Notes: generated by a model not told the origin, from the sequence alone. A DNA stretch of 64,000 nucleotides from Pseudidiomarina donghaiensis (GCF_900116895.1 NZ_FPCF01000001.1:62001-126000); one strand, 5' to 3'. Shown: positions 8,760 through 18,954, counted from the first letter of the stretch. Numbers and translations are program-made.

Positions 8760-9374
8760 ATGGTTTTGAATACTTTTGAGCGCATTCGAGCGCTGCCCAT
8801 GGCGTACCAAACCGTCATGGCACTGTACCTGTGCCAACGCATGGTACCGAACTACGAATTATTTCATCATGTTACTGGTTTTGGCGACCCGAAACCACTG
8901 CAAGGTGCATTGAACGCGTGTTGGGACTGGGCTTGGCAGGGCAAAGCGGTGAAAGTGAATTTCGCCCGTTGGCAAGAAAAAGTCGATGACGTGACACCAA
9001 GTGAACATGGTCATGACATGCTCGGCGTGTACCCGGCTATGGACGCATGCACAGCCATAAGCACCTTGTTGCAGGGGCTTATGGATCAAAATAGTGCTGA
9101 TTTAGTTAGCGTTGCCAAGGTTTCCCAAGCGAGCGTGGCGAAGTTTTTAGAGCTGACAGAAGGTGCTGACATGGATGCGCAGGAGCGCCGCAAGCTGCTT
9201 CGCGAGCATGAGTTAGCGCAGTATGAAATTGAAGTGCAGCAGGCTATTTTGAACTATCTAGAAACCGTTGCTGAGCATGAGGCGCAACCATCGCAAACCT
9301 TGGTGCGCCAAGTGCGTGACATGATCGCCGACGAAGGCGTATCTAACATCGGCGTTAGCATGGCGGAAGAGTAA
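8760..9374 (+). CDS. DUF416 family protein (YjaG-like)
   Basis: This 204-residue cytoplasmic protein matches the E. coli YjaG family in length and in the opening TFERIRALPMAYQTVMALYLCQRMVPNYELF. The C-terminal half is helical and charged. Function in the family is not established. I chose the ATG at 8760 because AGGGG stands just upstream and the homologous region begins there; an earlier start at 8700 would run through the inverted repeat. It converges on the DUF1145 gene. Confidence 0.85.
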   Translation: MVLNTFERIRALPMAYQTVMALYLCQRMVPNYELFHHVTGFGDPKPLQGALNACWDWAWQGKAVKVNFARWQEKVDDVTPSEHGHDMLGVYPAMDACTAISTLLQGLMDQNSADLVSVAKVSQASVAKFLELTEGADMDAQERRKLLREHELAQYEIEVQQAILNYLETVAEHEAQPSQTLVRQVRDMIADEGVSNIGVSMAEE

Positions 9375-9388
9375 TTTACGACTCTTCC
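9365..9388. terminator. Hairpin between convergent DUF416 and DUF1145 genes
   Basis: An 8-bp perfect stem (9365-9372 with 9381-9388) spans the stops of both convergent genes. T residues follow on the plus strand only in broken runs, so termination strength is uncertain. Confidence 0.4.
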
Positions 9389-9669
9389 TTATTTTCGGTG
9401 CGCGCTGGTTGGGCGCGCACAATGGCCAACCAACCAATAACGCCAAACAAAACAATCTGCCAATAGTCGCCGCGGCGCCATTGAATATGTTCTTTGTATA
9501 CAGTTGCAAACATCAGCAATTGAATAAGGTGCAAGGCAATCAGCAGCACCATAAGAAATAGAAAAAATGCGAAGCCCTTACCGGCAAACGGTGACACTAT
9601 GTTGGCCAGCATAACGCCCCAAATAATCGCAAACACTAAACGCCCTAACCACACTGCAATTCCCATCAT
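9376..9669 (-). CDS. DUF1145 family membrane protein (YhhL-like)
   Basis: This 97-residue inner-membrane protein has three hydrophobic stretches (about 4-25, 33-55 and 68-84). It starts immediately after the rsmD stop, the same neighbourhood as E. coli yhhL beside rsmD and ftsY. The family has no established function. The C-terminal tail is charged and cytoplasmic-like. Confidence 0.8.
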   Translation of the reverse strand: MMGIAVWLGRLVFAIIWGVMLANIVSPFAGKGFAFFLFLMVLLIALHLIQLLMFATVYKEHIQWRRGDYWQIVLFGVIGWLAIVRAQPARTENKEES

Positions 9670-10293
9670 TTAATCCTGTTCGTGAAGTGGCTCAATATCA
9701 CTGCGCACTTGATAAAGTCTGAATGTAACCTGGCCAGCGTGCTTTTCACGGTGCAAACGCCAACTATGGGGCACGGTTGGTACCAAGCCGCGCTCCGTTT
9801 CAACGTAAACCCAGCTTTGTTCCGCTAACCAGTTATTTTGCACCAGTTGCTCAATACAACGCTCAGCTAACCCCATGCCAAATGGCGGGTCAATGAACAC
9901 CACATCAAATGGCTGTGCAGGCTGCTGGCGCAAAAATGCCAGCGCATCGGCTTGCTGCACTAATGCTTGGCCTGAACAAGCAGGTGACAATGCCGTGGCA
10001 TGTTGCGTTAACAGTCGCGCGGCCTGGGTGTCTTGTTCAATCAAAATAACTTGCGCAGCACCGCGTGAAAGCGCTTCAAACGCAAGCGCGCCGCTACCGG
10101 CAAATAAATCTAAACAACGCGTATCAAGCAGCTCGAATTGTAACCAGTTGAATACGGTTTCTCGCACGCGGTCAGTGGTTGGGCGTAAACCGGGAACATC
10201 GGCTATGGCAAGTTTGCGTCCGCGCAATTGCCCGCCAATAATTCGTAGCTCGCCAGAGCCCTTGCTTTTCTGCTTGTGCGTGTTTCGCGGCAT
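9670..10293 (-). CDS. rsmD: 16S rRNA (guanine966-N2)-methyltransferase
   Basis: This 207-residue SAM-dependent enzyme methylates G966 of 16S rRNA on the assembled small subunit. It has IIGGQLRGRKLAI near residue 18, the SAM-binding motif LDLFAGSGALAFEALSRGA near residue 60, and the catalytic motif FIDPPFG near residue 133. Length and order (rsmD divergent from ftsY) match other gammaproteobacteria. The N-terminus is a short basic tail (NTHKQKSKGSG). Confidence 0.95.
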   Translation of the reverse strand: MPRNTHKQKSKGSGELRIIGGQLRGRKLAIADVPGLRPTTDRVRETVFNWLQFELLDTRCLDLFAGSGALAFEALSRGAAQVILIEQDTQAARLLTQHATALSPACSGQALVQQADALAFLRQQPAQPFDVVFIDPPFGMGLAERCIEQLVQNNWLAEQSWVYVETERGLVPTVPHSWRLHREKHAGQVTFRLYQVRSDIEPLHEQD

Positions 10294-10380
10294 GCTAAAG
10301 TAAGCCTTCTTATAAATGACGTGTTAAACTGTGCGGCATTGTAAACTGACCCGCACAGAACTTCCAAAGGTAAAACAGGC

Positions 10381-11592
10381 ATGGCCAAAGGATCTTTCTT
10401 TTCGTTGTTTCGCAAAAACAAAAACGACGACGCTAAATCATCAGCAGACACCGCTGTTCAAGAGCAAGAATCACAGGCGCAACCAGAACAGCAACCAGAA
10501 CAGCAACCAGAACTGGAAGCCGAGCAACCGCTACCAGAAGAACCGTCTATGGCTGAAGTTGTAGCGCCCGATGCTGCCGAAATTTGTGCGCAAGTTACCG
10601 CCGAGTCGCGTGCTGACGCAGCACCGCAGGTGGAAGAAACCCAGTCGAAGCCAAGCCTTTGGAAACGCTTAACGGCAGGGTTGCGTAAAACCTCAAGTGC
10701 CATTGGCGACGGCTTATGGGGTATTTTCAAAGACAAAAAAATTGATGACGAACTGTTTGAAGATCTCGAAACCCAATTGCTTACAGCCGACATTGGCGTG
10801 CCGACAACCTTAAAAATAGTTGAGCAATTGACCGAGCAAGCCAGCCGCAAGCAGCTGCAAGACGCCTCAGCGCTGTATGAACTCCTCCAGCAAAACATGA
10901 CCGATATTTTAACCCCAGTGGCGCAACCATTAACGATTCCGGCCGAGCAAAAGGGGCCCTTTGTTATTTTAATGGTTGGCGTGAACGGCGTAGGTAAAAC
11001 CACAACTATTGGCAAGCTGGCTCAGCAATTTAAACGCGAAGGTAAGTCGGTTATGTTGGCTGCAGGTGACACATTCCGCGCTGCGGCAGTTGAACAGTTA
11101 CAGGTGTGGGGCCAACGTAATGATATTCCGGTGGTTGCCCAACATACTGGCGCTGATAGCGCGTCGGTGATATTTGACGCGGTAGAAGCCGCCAAAGCCC
11201 GTGGCATAGATGTTTTAATTGCCGACACGGCCGGACGCTTGCAAAACAAAGCCCATTTAATGGACGAGCTGAAAAAAGTGGTGCGGGTGATGCGCAAACT
11301 CGACGACACTGCTCCGCACGAAGTTATGCTCACCTTAGACGCAGGCACTGGGCAAAATGCAATTAGCCAAGCCAAGCTGTTCACTGAAGCGGTTGGGGTT
11401 TCAGGTATTACATTGACTAAGCTTGACGGTACCGCCAAGGGTGGTGTTATTTTTGCCATTGCCGATCAATTTAATATTCCTATTCGCTATATTGGTGTTG
11501 GCGAAGGCATTGACGACTTACGGCCATTTGTTGCCAAAGAGTTTGTCGGCGCACTATTTCAACGCGAATTAAGCGAGACAGAAACCTCATGA
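10381..11592 (+). CDS. ftsY: Signal recognition particle receptor FtsY
   Basis: This 403-residue GTPase docks SRP-ribosome complexes at the inner membrane. It has an acidic Gln/Glu-rich N-terminal domain (about 20-90) with a short QPEQ tandem repeat, the helical N domain (about 95-190) and the G domain with GVNGVGKTTTIGKL near residue 200, DTAGR near 281 and TKLDGTAKGG near 343. The acidic region is shorter than in E. coli FtsY (497 residues). Its stop overlaps the ftsE start by 4 bp. Confidence 0.96.
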   Translation: MAKGSFFSLFRKNKNDDAKSSADTAVQEQESQAQPEQQPEQQPELEAEQPLPEEPSMAEVVAPDAAEICAQVTAESRADAAPQVEETQSKPSLWKRLTAGLRKTSSAIGDGLWGIFKDKKIDDELFEDLETQLLTADIGVPTTLKIVEQLTEQASRKQLQDASALYELLQQNMTDILTPVAQPLTIPAEQKGPFVILMVGVNGVGKTTTIGKLAQQFKREGKSVMLAAGDTFRAAAVEQLQVWGQRNDIPVVAQHTGADSASVIFDAVEAAKARGIDVLIADTAGRLQNKAHLMDELKKVVRVMRKLDDTAPHEVMLTLDAGTGQNAISQAKLFTEAVGVSGITLTKLDGTAKGGVIFAIADQFNIPIRYIGVGEGIDDLRPFVAKEFVGALFQRELSETETS

Positions 11593-12263
11593 TTAAGTTT
11601 GAGCAAGTTAGCAAAACCTACCCTGGTGGGTTTCAAGCGCTGAATAACGTAAGTTTTCACCTTGAGCCCGGCGAAATGGCTTTTTTAACCGGCCACTCGG
11701 GCGCAGGCAAGAGTACCTTGCTAAAGCTAATTAGCATGATGGAACGCCCAACAGCTGGGCGAGTACTTATTAATGGCCACGACTTAAAGCGTATCAACGT
11801 ACGCCAAATACCCTATGTGCGCCGCGATATTGGCATGATTTTTCAAGATCACCGCCTATTAATGGACAAAACGGTGCTGGATAACGTGGCTCTGCCATTG
11901 CTTATTGAAGGCTACAGCATGCAAGAAGCTCGCAAGCGTGTGCAAGCGGCGCTTGAAAAAGTAGGGTTGGGTGACAAATTACGCCATTACCCCATGATGC
12001 TTTCAGGTGGTGAACAACAGCGAGTTGGTATAGCGCGCGCTGTGGTGAACAAACCACCGTTATTGTTGGCCGACGAACCAACCGGTAACTTAGATCCGAA
12101 ATTATCAAGTGAAATCATTAAGTTATTTGAAGACTTCAACCGCGTTGGTGTGTCTGTGCTTATTGCTACCCATGACTTAGGCCTCATAGCGCGACTGCGC
12201 TACCGCACCTTAACGCTACGCGATGGCCGTATGATCAACGACGGCTTGCAAGAGGAGGGGTAA
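11589..12263 (+). CDS. ftsE: Cell division ATP-binding protein FtsE
   Basis: This 224-residue ABC ATPase pairs with FtsX at the division septum and drives activation of peptidoglycan amidases through EnvC. Walker [10 protein letters not shown] is near residue 36, the signature [14 protein letters not shown] near 138, and Walker [13 protein letters not shown] near 157. It is translationally coupled to ftsY (4-bp overlap), and ftsX follows after 3 bp. Its partner activator envC also lies in this window. Confidence 0.96.
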   Translation: MIKFEQVSKTYPGGFQALNNVSFHLEPGEMAFLTGHSGAGKSTLLKLISMMERPTAGRVLINGHDLKRINVRQIPYVRRDIGMIFQDHRLLMDKTVLDNVALPLLIEGYSMQEARKRVQAALEKVGLGDKLRHYPMMLSGGEQQRVGIARAVVNKPPLLLADEPTGNLDPKLSSEIIKLFEDFNRVGVSVLIATHDLGLIARLRYRTLTLRDGRMINDGLQEEG

Positions 12264-12266
12264 GCA

Positions 12267-13247
12267 ATGAGTTTACTGTTCCGTAGTCGCCAACAAGGCG
12301 CGCAACAAGTCAAAATTTCTGGCTTTCGTCGTTTTGTCATGTTTTGGGTGCATAATGCCCAGCAAGCCGTTGCAAGCCTTGGTGAACTAGCGCGTTACCC
12401 GTTAGCAAGCCTCATGACCATGGCCGTATTAGGCTTAAGTTTAACCTTGCCAGCAACGCTGTATGTGGTGGTTAAAAACACAGAAACCATTGGTGCTGAT
12501 TGGCAACATGCCTCAGAAATTACGCTGTTTCTGCGCAAAGACTTAAGCCAGCAAGAAGTTTCAACCTTTCACAAACGGTTAAGTTTGTCGAACGATGTTG
12601 AAAGCGTGCGCTGGATTGATAAAAACGAGGCGTTGCAAGAATTTCGCGAGGCCTCTGGGTTTGGCGATGCCTTGAATGCATTAGAAAACAACCCGCTACC
12701 AGATGTGTTGTTAGTGTTGCCCGTTGCCAACAAACGCGGTACGGCTCAGGCCCAAGCGCTAGCGCAACAGCTGAGTAACGAGCGCGAAGTTGAGCAAGTG
12801 CGGCTCGATTTAGATTGGCTGCAACGCCTAGAAGCGTTGTTAAACCTAGTACGCGATGGTTTATTGGCGTTGGCAACGTTGCTATGTGTCGCTGTGGTGC
12901 TCATAGTGGGCAACACCATTCGGTTAAATATCAACAGTAAGCGTGACGAGATCATGGTGATGAAGCTCGTTGGTGCAACCGACGGCTTTATTCAACGCCC
13001 ATTTTTGTATACCGGTGTGTGGTATGGTTTTGTTGGCGGTTTTATTGCGTGGTTAGCAACCGCAATGGTGATCTGGTGGATATCGGGTGCCGTAGCAGAC
13101 ATTAGTGAGTTGTACCAAAGCCAGTTTCGGTTATCAGGTTTAAACTTTAATGAAATGATGGTGTTATGGCTGGTTGCCATTGGTCTTGGTTTGCTCGGTT
13201 CTTACATTGCTGTAAGAAAACATGTACGAACCATTGAACCGCAGTAA
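12267..13247 (+). CDS. ftsX: Cell division protein FtsX
   Basis: This 326-residue FtsE partner has four membrane segments (about 48-68, 196-220, 250-272 and 294-315). The large periplasmic domain between the first two recruits EnvC in E. coli. The motif LVGATDGFIQRPFLYTG near residue 236 is typical. The N-terminal cytoplasmic part is moderately long. It ends the ftsY-ftsE-ftsX operon, and rpoH follows with its own promoter. Confidence 0.95.
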   Translation: MSLLFRSRQQGAQQVKISGFRRFVMFWVHNAQQAVASLGELARYPLASLMTMAVLGLSLTLPATLYVVVKNTETIGADWQHASEITLFLRKDLSQQEVSTFHKRLSLSNDVESVRWIDKNEALQEFREASGFGDALNALENNPLPDVLLVLPVANKRGTAQAQALAQQLSNEREVEQVRLDLDWLQRLEALLNLVRDGLLALATLLCVAVVLIVGNTIRLNINSKRDEIMVMKLVGATDGFIQRPFLYTGVWYGFVGGFIAWLATAMVIWWISGAVADISELYQSQFRLSGLNFNEMMVLWLVAIGLGLLGSYIAVRKHVRTIEPQ

Positions 13248-13266
13248 TTTGATCCCCATTTGATCA

Positions 13267-13294
13267 TTGTCAGCAGCGTCAAGTTTGCTAGAAT
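13267..13294 (+). promoter_or_regulatory. Predicted sigma-70 promoter of rpoH
   Basis: TTGTCA at 13267-13272 and TAGAAT at 13289-13294 are separated by 16 bp, a good vegetative promoter match about 80 bp ahead of the rpoH start. The roughly 75-base leader could carry the translational thermosensing known for rpoH in enterics, but I did not model its folding. Confidence 0.6.
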
Positions 13295-13376
13295 GAGGGA
13301 ACTTTCAGATCATAAAGTGGTCTGATGTGTGTCTGGATAATGAAGTGCGGGCACAAGCGAGAGAGGATGTTGTTGC

Positions 13377-14243
13377 ATGAGCTCTGAAATGACAAGTATG
13401 GCATTAGCTGTTCCACAAGCCAGTGGCAGCCTAGAAGCGTATATTTCGTCGGTAAACCGTATTCCAATGCTAAGCGCAGAAGAAGAGCGGGAGCTGGCTA
13501 CACGCTTACACGAACAGGAAGACTTAGAAGCTGCGCGTCAGTTGATTATGTCTCACCTGCGTTTTGTCGTGCATGTTGCACGTGGCTATTCTGGCTACGG
13601 CTTACCTCAAGCAGACCTTATTCAAGAAGGTAACATTGGCTTAATGAAAGCAGTACGTCGTTTTGACCCAGCGGTTGGCGTACGCTTGGTATCGTTCGCG
13701 GTACATTGGATAAAAGCTGAAATTCATGAGTATGTGCTGAAAAACTGGCGCATGGTCAAAATTGCCACCACCAAAGCGCAGCGCAAATTATTCTTTAACT
13801 TGCGCAAAATGAAAAAGCGCTTGGGTTGGTTTACGCAAGAAGAAGTGAACACAGTTGCAGAAACCTTAGGTGTTAGCACCAACGAAGTGTTGGAAATGGA
13901 AGCGCGGATGAGCGCCCATGACCAAGCATTTGAGTTAAGCTCAGATGACGATGACGCACGCGAAGGTTCTACCTATTCACCAGCGCAGTATTTAGAAGAT
14001 AAGCGCTCAGACCTAGCTGAAGAAGTTGAAAACGAGCAGTGGGAATCACACACCCAGCAGCGTTTATTGTCAGCGATTAAAACCCTTGATGAGCGCAGCC
14101 AAGACATTGTCCGCGCCCGTTGGTTAGATGATGACAACAAAACCACGTTGCAAGAATTGGCTGATAAATACCAAGTTTCAGCGGAACGTGTGCGTCAGCT
14201 AGAAGCAAATGCTATGAAGAAATTGCGTATGGCAATGGCTTAA
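13377..14243 (+). CDS. rpoH: RNA polymerase sigma-32 (heat shock) factor
   Basis: This 288-residue sigma factor directs transcription of chaperone and protease genes. Region 2 includes [19 protein letters not shown] (near residue 78) and [16 protein letters not shown]. The RpoH-specific box [17 protein letters not shown] is near residue 137. Region 4 holds the helix-turn-helix [20 protein letters not shown] near residue 257. Length and position after ftsYEX match gammaproteobacteria. A strong terminator follows. Confidence 0.97.
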   Translation: MSSEMTSMALAVPQASGSLEAYISSVNRIPMLSAEEERELATRLHEQEDLEAARQLIMSHLRFVVHVARGYSGYGLPQADLIQEGNIGLMKAVRRFDPAVGVRLVSFAVHWIKAEIHEYVLKNWRMVKIATTKAQRKLFFNLRKMKKRLGWFTQEEVNTVAETLGVSTNEVLEMEARMSAHDQAFELSSDDDDAREGSTYSPAQYLEDKRSDLAEEVENEQWESHTQQRLLSAIKTLDERSQDIVRARWLDDDNKTTLQELADKYQVSAERVRQLEANAMKKLRMAMA

Positions 14244-14261
14244 GTAAAGAACACATTCATT

Positions 14262-14300
14262 AAAAGCTCGAAGTTGTTATAACAGCTTCGAGCTTTTTTT
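14262..14300 (+). terminator. Rho-independent terminator of rpoH
   Basis: A 12-bp stem (14262-14273 with 14286-14297) is followed by a run of seven T. The A-rich left flank means it could also stop the convergent yibQ transcript on the minus strand. Confidence 0.85.
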
Positions 14301-14335
14301 ATGGATAAAATTCAGCAGCTCTTTAGCACCTTTGG

Positions 14336-15145
14336 TTATGGCCTTGTTACTTCATGTTCAGTAAGTTCAATGGTCGGTGCTGGGTGCTCTCGATACGCCA
14401 GTTGCGAAGCGAAAACCAGTTGAATACCGTTAGTGCCAAGTTCTGGTAGCTTAGCTTGTAGAAATTCATATGTGGTTCTATGCGGGTGAGCAATGGCGAT
14501 GGCTTCCCCATTTTTCTTTGCATGTTTGAGTAGGTCATTCCAACGAGCAGATATTTCGCTCAGGCGCGGATCATTGTCAAGAAACACATGGCGTCGAGCC
14601 ACGGGTAGGCCGAAATTTTTTGCTATCTGTTCTGCCTGGGTTGCAGCGGTTGTGCGGCTGTCGAGAAAATAGAAATTGCGCAGTGCTAGCTGCTCCATCA
14701 CCCATTGCATGGGCTCAACCAGCGAAGTAAGCCGACTGCCCATGTGGTTGTTCATGCCAACAGCTTGTGGTAATTGCATGAAGGCTTGTTCCATCAGCAT
14801 GATAAATTCAGCTTTGTTGTCTTCGCTGCGAAGCATGCCTAGGCCTGCATCGATGTTATTACCGGGTTGCATAGGCATGTGAATAATGACTTCTTTGCCT
14901 GTTTTCTGTGCTGCTTGTGCAATACGCTCAGCATAAGGAGTGTGTGGTAGCAGCGCTAGGGTCAGCGCACCAGGAAGCTCTGCAAAATTTTGCTGAAAAC
15001 GACTGTTACCTAGGTCATCGATAACAATGGCAATTCTTATCGGCGCAGAGTTATCGGTAGCAGCTACGTCGGCTTCTTCCACGGCTTCGCCGTTGGCGCA
15101 AAACGCCATAATGAAAACCATGAAACCACCGAAAAATCGTTGCAT
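14336..15145 (-). CDS. yibQ: Divergent polysaccharide deacetylase family protein (YibQ-like)
   Basis: This 269-residue exported protein has an N-terminal signal peptide (about 1-20) and a DUF610-type deacetylase-like domain beginning IRIAIVIDDLGNS. It contains IIHMPMQPGN near residue 80, MNNHMGSRLT near 125 and AIAHPH near 225, which would hold metal ligands. Its exact substrate is not known. I chose the ATG at 15145, which overlaps the envC stop as TAATG; an in-frame ATG at 15157 is possible. The gpmI-envC-yibQ order is conserved in gammaproteobacteria. Confidence 0.88.
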   Translation of the reverse strand: MQRFFGGFMVFIMAFCANGEAVEEADVAATDNSAPIRIAIVIDDLGNSRFQQNFAELPGALTLALLPHTPYAERIAQAAQKTGKEVIIHMPMQPGNNIDAGLGMLRSEDNKAEFIMLMEQAFMQLPQAVGMNNHMGSRLTSLVEPMQWVMEQLALRNFYFLDSRTTAATQAEQIAKNFGLPVARRHVFLDNDPRLSEISARWNDLLKHAKKNGEAIAIAHPHRTTYEFLQAKLPELGTNGIQLVFASQLAYREHPAPTIELTEHEVTRP

Positions 15146-16275
15146 TAACGACACCATTGAACTGGGTTAACCGCGTCACCTTTAACGCGAATCTCGAAAT
15201 ATACCGCAGGTTCCTCACGGCCGCCACTCTGACCAACTAACGCGATGGTTTCGTTGGCGCGCACAATGTCGCCTACGGCCGGAAGTATGGTTTGGTTGTG
15301 GCCGTACAAACTCATGTAACCATCGCCGTGGTCAAGAACAATCAGCAAACCGTATCCACGTAGCCAGTTGGCATATAACACGCGACCATCAGCAATGGCG
15401 CGTACTGGCTCCCCATCGGCGGCATTAATAACAATGCCTTTCCAAGTAACCCCGCCGCTGCGAGCTCGACCAAACACACGTTGTACTTTACCTGCCGCGG
15501 GCCAGCTTAGCTTGCCCTTTAATGCTGATAGGCCTTCGAGTCGAGGTTCGTCACGCAGTGCAGAACGAATGGCGGCCAACACTTGCTCAAGTGCTTCTTG
15601 ATCTTGCTTCAGTTCGGCAATGCGCTGCTGGTCGGCCGACTGCTCGCGGCTCAGGCGCTTGATAAGCTGCTTTTGTTCGTCTTGCTGAGCTTTCAACACA
15701 CCTTGTTGTTGGCGTTGTTGTTTCTTACGGCGCTCAAGCTCTTCTTGTTGGGTTAATACGTCGCTACGAACTTGCTGCAGTTGCTGCTGCGTTTGCGCAA
15801 TCGCATCGATTTCAGCTAAACGTGCGCGGTTAAAGTAACCATAATAGCCAAGCACACGCTCAAATTTGCTCGGCTCTTGCTGTTGCAATATAAGCCGTAA
15901 GTAGTCGTGTTCGCCCACGCGGTAGGCTGTATCCAGTTGCTTCTCTAGAAGCTTACGTTGTTGGCTGAGCTGCCGTTCGAGCGCTTGCGCCTGGCTTTGT
16001 AAGTCGTTGATACGACCTTGCGCATCTTTGAGTTGCTCTTGGGTGCGATTCAATTCACTGGCAACCGTCGCCATTTGCTGTTCAAGTTGCTTCAACTCGC
16101 GCTCAGTTAATGAGAGCTGTTCAGCGCGCTGGCCAATAGCCGCTTCGCGGCGTTTCAGTTCGGTCGCAATCTGTTCAAGCTGAGCCTCTGTTTTGGCTTG
16201 TTCTTCGGCACTTGCTTGCTGCGCCGCTGCATGCAGCGGCGCTATAAGCATTATGAAAACAGCCAGCCATCGCAT
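15145..16275 (-). CDS. envC: Murein hydrolase activator EnvC
   Basis: This roughly 376-residue periplasmic protein activates the septal amidases AmiA and AmiB under FtsEX control. It has a signal peptide (about 1-20), a long Gln/Glu-rich coiled coil (about 22-240) and a C-terminal LytM domain (about 260-376). The usual LytM zinc ligands look missing: the first motif reads WKGIVINA and the last VYFEIR, in keeping with EnvC being an activator and not an enzyme. I chose the ATG at 16275, which meets the gpmI stop as TGATG; a GTG one codon earlier is also possible. Confidence 0.92.
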   Translation of the reverse strand: MRWLAVFIMLIAPLHAAAQQASAEEQAKTEAQLEQIATELKRREAAIGQRAEQLSLTERELKQLEQQMATVASELNRTQEQLKDAQGRINDLQSQAQALERQLSQQRKLLEKQLDTAYRVGEHDYLRLILQQQEPSKFERVLGYYGYFNRARLAEIDAIAQTQQQLQQVRSDVLTQQEELERRKKQQRQQQGVLKAQQDEQKQLIKRLSREQSADQQRIAELKQDQEALEQVLAAIRSALRDEPRLEGLSALKGKLSWPAAGKVQRVFGRARSGGVTWKGIVINAADGEPVRAIADGRVLYANWLRGYGLLIVLDHGDGYMSLYGHNQTILPAVGDIVRANETIALVGQSGGREEPAVYFEIRVKGDAVNPVQWCR

Positions 16276-17810
16276 CACGAGGTTAATGTCACAATCGGTT
16301 TGCCGGTCATTTCTGGCGGCTGCTCAAGGCCCAACAGGTGCAGCATGGTTGGCGCAACGTCAGATAACGTGCCACCTTCGCGTGCAACGGCTTGCCGACC
16401 GACATAAATAAACGGCACTAATTCGCTGGTATGCGCCGTGTGAGACTGCCCGGTACTATGGTCTTGCATTTGCTCGGCATTGCCGTGATCGGCAGTGATT
16501 AAGCATTCGCCCCCAACTTTTTCTAAAGCAGCTACAACGCGTGCAATAGAACGATCAACGGCTTCGACGGCCTGAACGGCGGCATCAAAGTTGCCCGTGT
16601 GGCCAACCATGTCGCCATTTGGGTAATTACAAATAATGACATCAAATTCGCGATTTTCTATTGCGCTAACCAAGGCGTCGGTGAGTTGCTCTGAGCTCAT
16701 TTCGGGTTGTAAATCGTAGGTTGCGACGTTGGGTGACGGAATTAAAACACGCTGTTCGCCGTCAAATTCTTGCTCACGCCCGCCACTAAAGAAAAAGGTT
16801 ACGTGGGCGTATTTTTCGGTTTCAGAAATACGTAATTGCTTATATTGCTGTTTCGCAAGCCATTCGCCCAGTACATTGTTTAAACTCTCGGGTGGATAGG
16901 CAATAGGCCCCTGCAAATTCGCTTCGTATTCGGTCAGCATGACAAAGTGCGCAAGGTTTGGTACCTGACCGCGCTCAAAACCACTAAACTCAGTGTCTAA
17001 AAAGGCATGGCTAAGCTCACGGGCACGGTCGGCGCGAAAGTTCATGAAAAACACACTGTCGCCATTTTGAATTGGGGCTGGCTCGGCAATAATGGTTGGC
17101 TTCACAAACTCGTCGCTTTCATCACGCTCGTAGGCGTCGGCTAAAGCAATGAGCGCATTATCGGCAGTGAATGCACCTTGACCATGCACAAGTGCCTGCC
17201 AAGCTTGTTGCACACGGTCCCAGCGCTTGTCGCGGTCCATGGCAAAGTAGCGGCCACAAAGTGTAGCAAAACGGCCGCGGCCAAGCTGTGCAAAGTGTTT
17301 ATCAAAACGCTCAATGGTGTCTTTCGCGGAACGCGGTGGCGTGTCACGGCCATCCAAAAAACCATGCACATATATTTTTTCAGCACCGCGTTGTGCCGCC
17401 AATTCAACCATGGCTAACAAATGGTCTTCGTGGCTATGCACGCCGCCGGGTGATAACAACCCCATGATATGAATCGCTTTGCCTTGCTGAACCGCTGCGT
17501 CAACGCCTTCGGTTAATACAGGGTTGTTGAAGAAATCACCATCGGCAATGGCTTTGCTAATGCGGGTGAAATCTTGGTACACCACGCGCCCGGCACCTAA
17601 GTTCACATGGCCAACTTCAGAATTCCCCATTTGCCCATCGGGTAGGCCGACGGCCATACCTGAACCGTCAATGAGTGTATGCGGGCACGACTGCCACAAT
17701 TTATCCATTGTCGGCGTATTTGCCGCAGCAATTGCATTATCGGCGGCCGCCTCGCGGTGGCCCCAACCATCTAAAATTAATAAGGCAAGTGGTGTGTGTG
17801 GCTTGGCCAT
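16275..17810 (-). CDS. gpmI: 2,3-bisphosphoglycerate-independent phosphoglycerate mutase
   Basis: This 511-residue enzyme interconverts 3- and 2-phosphoglycerate in glycolysis and gluconeogenesis using two manganese ions. Metal and nucleophile motifs are clear: [11 protein letters not shown] near residue 10, [13 protein letters not shown] near 62 (catalytic Ser), [10 protein letters not shown] near 154 and [10 protein letters not shown] near 441. The length is typical. It heads the gpmI-envC-yibQ operon and is divergent from the rhodanese gene. Confidence 0.96.
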   Translation of the reverse strand: MAKPHTPLALLILDGWGHREAAADNAIAAANTPTMDKLWQSCPHTLIDGSGMAVGLPDGQMGNSEVGHVNLGAGRVVYQDFTRISKAIADGDFFNNPVLTEGVDAAVQQGKAIHIMGLLSPGGVHSHEDHLLAMVELAAQRGAEKIYVHGFLDGRDTPPRSAKDTIERFDKHFAQLGRGRFATLCGRYFAMDRDKRWDRVQQAWQALVHGQGAFTADNALIALADAYERDESDEFVKPTIIAEPAPIQNGDSVFFMNFRADRARELSHAFLDTEFSGFERGQVPNLAHFVMLTEYEANLQGPIAYPPESLNNVLGEWLAKQQYKQLRISETEKYAHVTFFFSGGREQEFDGEQRVLIPSPNVATYDLQPEMSSEQLTDALVSAIENREFDVIICNYPNGDMVGHTGNFDAAVQAVEAVDRSIARVVAALEKVGGECLITADHGNAEQMQDHSTGQSHTAHTSELVPFIYVGRQAVAREGGTLSDVAPTMLHLLGLEQPPEMTGKPIVTLTS

Positions 17811-17926
17811 GACATCCCCAATGGTTTAGTAGTGATTTCAAAAAATTGGGTTTATTTTATGCGATTTTTGCGTGGCGCGCATCCTTTGTCGACGCTAATG
17901 AACTGCGGCCCATGCGCAAATTTTAC

Positions 17927-17954
17927 TGGCAACGACAATTGCAGTCGGTATACT
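17927..17954 (+). promoter_or_regulatory. Possible sigma-70 promoter for rhodanese-secB-gpsA
   Basis: TGGCAA at 17927-17932 and TATACT at 17949-17954 are separated by 16 bp, about 40 bp before the rhodanese start. The -10 is good and the -35 is weak. Confidence 0.4.
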
Positions 17955-17991
17955 CTGTGGCTGTTTTTTTTCAATTGGAGTCATCAATCTC

Positions 17992-18420
17992 ATGGATCAA
18001 CTTCTCGCTTTCGCAATGGACCACTATTTTATGAGTTTATTGTGGGTGATTCTGCTGATTGCGATCATCGTAAGTTACATCAAAGGCGCAACCTCAAAAG
18101 TGAAACTACTAGAGCCACAGCAAGCGACTCTGCTAGTGAACCGTAATGACGGTGTGTATGTTGATATTCGTTCTGTGGATGAATACCGGAAAGGTCACAT
18201 TCAAGATTCGATTCATTTAACGGCCGAGAAGATTCGAAAAAATGAGGTGCAAGCTCTTGAGAAATTCAAAACTGCCCCCATCGTGGTTGTATGTGCAACA
18301 GGAATGACTGCGCGATCGGCCGCAGCCGCTCTTAGCAAATCAGGCTTTGAAAATGTTGCCGTACTGCAGGGTGGAATTTCTGCTTGGCAGGGCGCCAGTT
18401 TTCCACTGGTTAAGAAATAA
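17992..18420 (+). CDS. Membrane-anchored rhodanese-like protein (YibN-like)
   Basis: This 142-residue protein has an N-terminal membrane helix (about 11-27) and a rhodanese domain (about 42-138). The active-site Cys lies in VVVCATGMTARSA near residue 102, so sulfurtransferase chemistry is possible. The yibN-secB-gpsA order is conserved in gammaproteobacteria. The family's substrate is unclear. secB follows after 30 bp. Confidence 0.9.
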   Translation: MDQLLAFAMDHYFMSLLWVILLIAIIVSYIKGATSKVKLLEPQQATLLVNRNDGVYVDIRSVDEYRKGHIQDSIHLTAEKIRKNEVQALEKFKTAPIVVVCATGMTARSAAAALSKSGFENVAVLQGGISAWQGASFPLVKK

Positions 18421-18450
18421 TTTTAATCTCTCGTAATAGGACGTATAAAA

Positions 18451-18954
18451 ATGGCTGACGAACAGCAAGTAAATGGTGCAGACCAACAAGCGCAACAACA
18501 AGCATTCCAAATTCAACGCATTTACGCGAAAGACGTGTCTTTCGAAGCGCCAAATGCTCCGGAAATTTTCCGCAAAGAGTGGACGCCTGAGTTAAACTTA
18601 GACATGAACGTAAAAAACACCAAAATTGAAGACGGTGTTTACGAAGTGGTTCTTAAAATTACCGCAACCAACAAAGTTGGTGACGACGTTGCGTTTTTGG
18701 CTGAAGTTCATCAGGCTGGTATTTTCACTATTTCTGATGCAATCGAAGACGGCCAACGTGCGCATTTGTTAGGTGCTTTCTGCCCGAACATTTTGTTCCC
18801 GTACGCGCGTGAGTGTTTATCAAACTTAGTTAGCCGTGCAACGTTCCCACAATTGAACTTAGCTCCAGTTAACTTTGACGCCGTATTTGCACAGCACGTG
18901 CAGCAACAACAGCAACAAGCACAGCAAGCCGCTGAGCAAAAAGCTGACGCATAA
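18451..18954 (+). CDS. secB: Protein-export chaperone SecB
   Basis: This 167-residue cytoplasmic chaperone holds precursor proteins unfolded and passes them to SecA. It has [16 protein letters not shown] near residue 22, the SecA-contact and tetramer region, and [14 protein letters not shown] near residue 108. The tail is an unusually Gln/Ala-rich stretch (about 148-167). It lies in the rhodanese-secB-gpsA operon, 12 bp ahead of gpsA. Confidence 0.96.
   Translation: MADEQQVNGADQQAQQQAFQIQRIYAKDVSFEAPNAPEIFRKEWTPELNLDMNVKNTKIEDGVYEVVLKITATNKVGDDVAFLAEVHQAGIFTISDAIEDGQRAHLLGAFCPNILFPYARECLSNLVSRATFPQLNLAPVNFDAVFAQHVQQQQQQAQQAAEQKADA

Noticed and set aside
10475-10530. Short tandem repeat (CAACCAGAACAG units)
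   Set aside because: It is the in-frame Gln/Glu/Pro repeat of the FtsY acidic domain, which is naturally low in complexity; no separate element.
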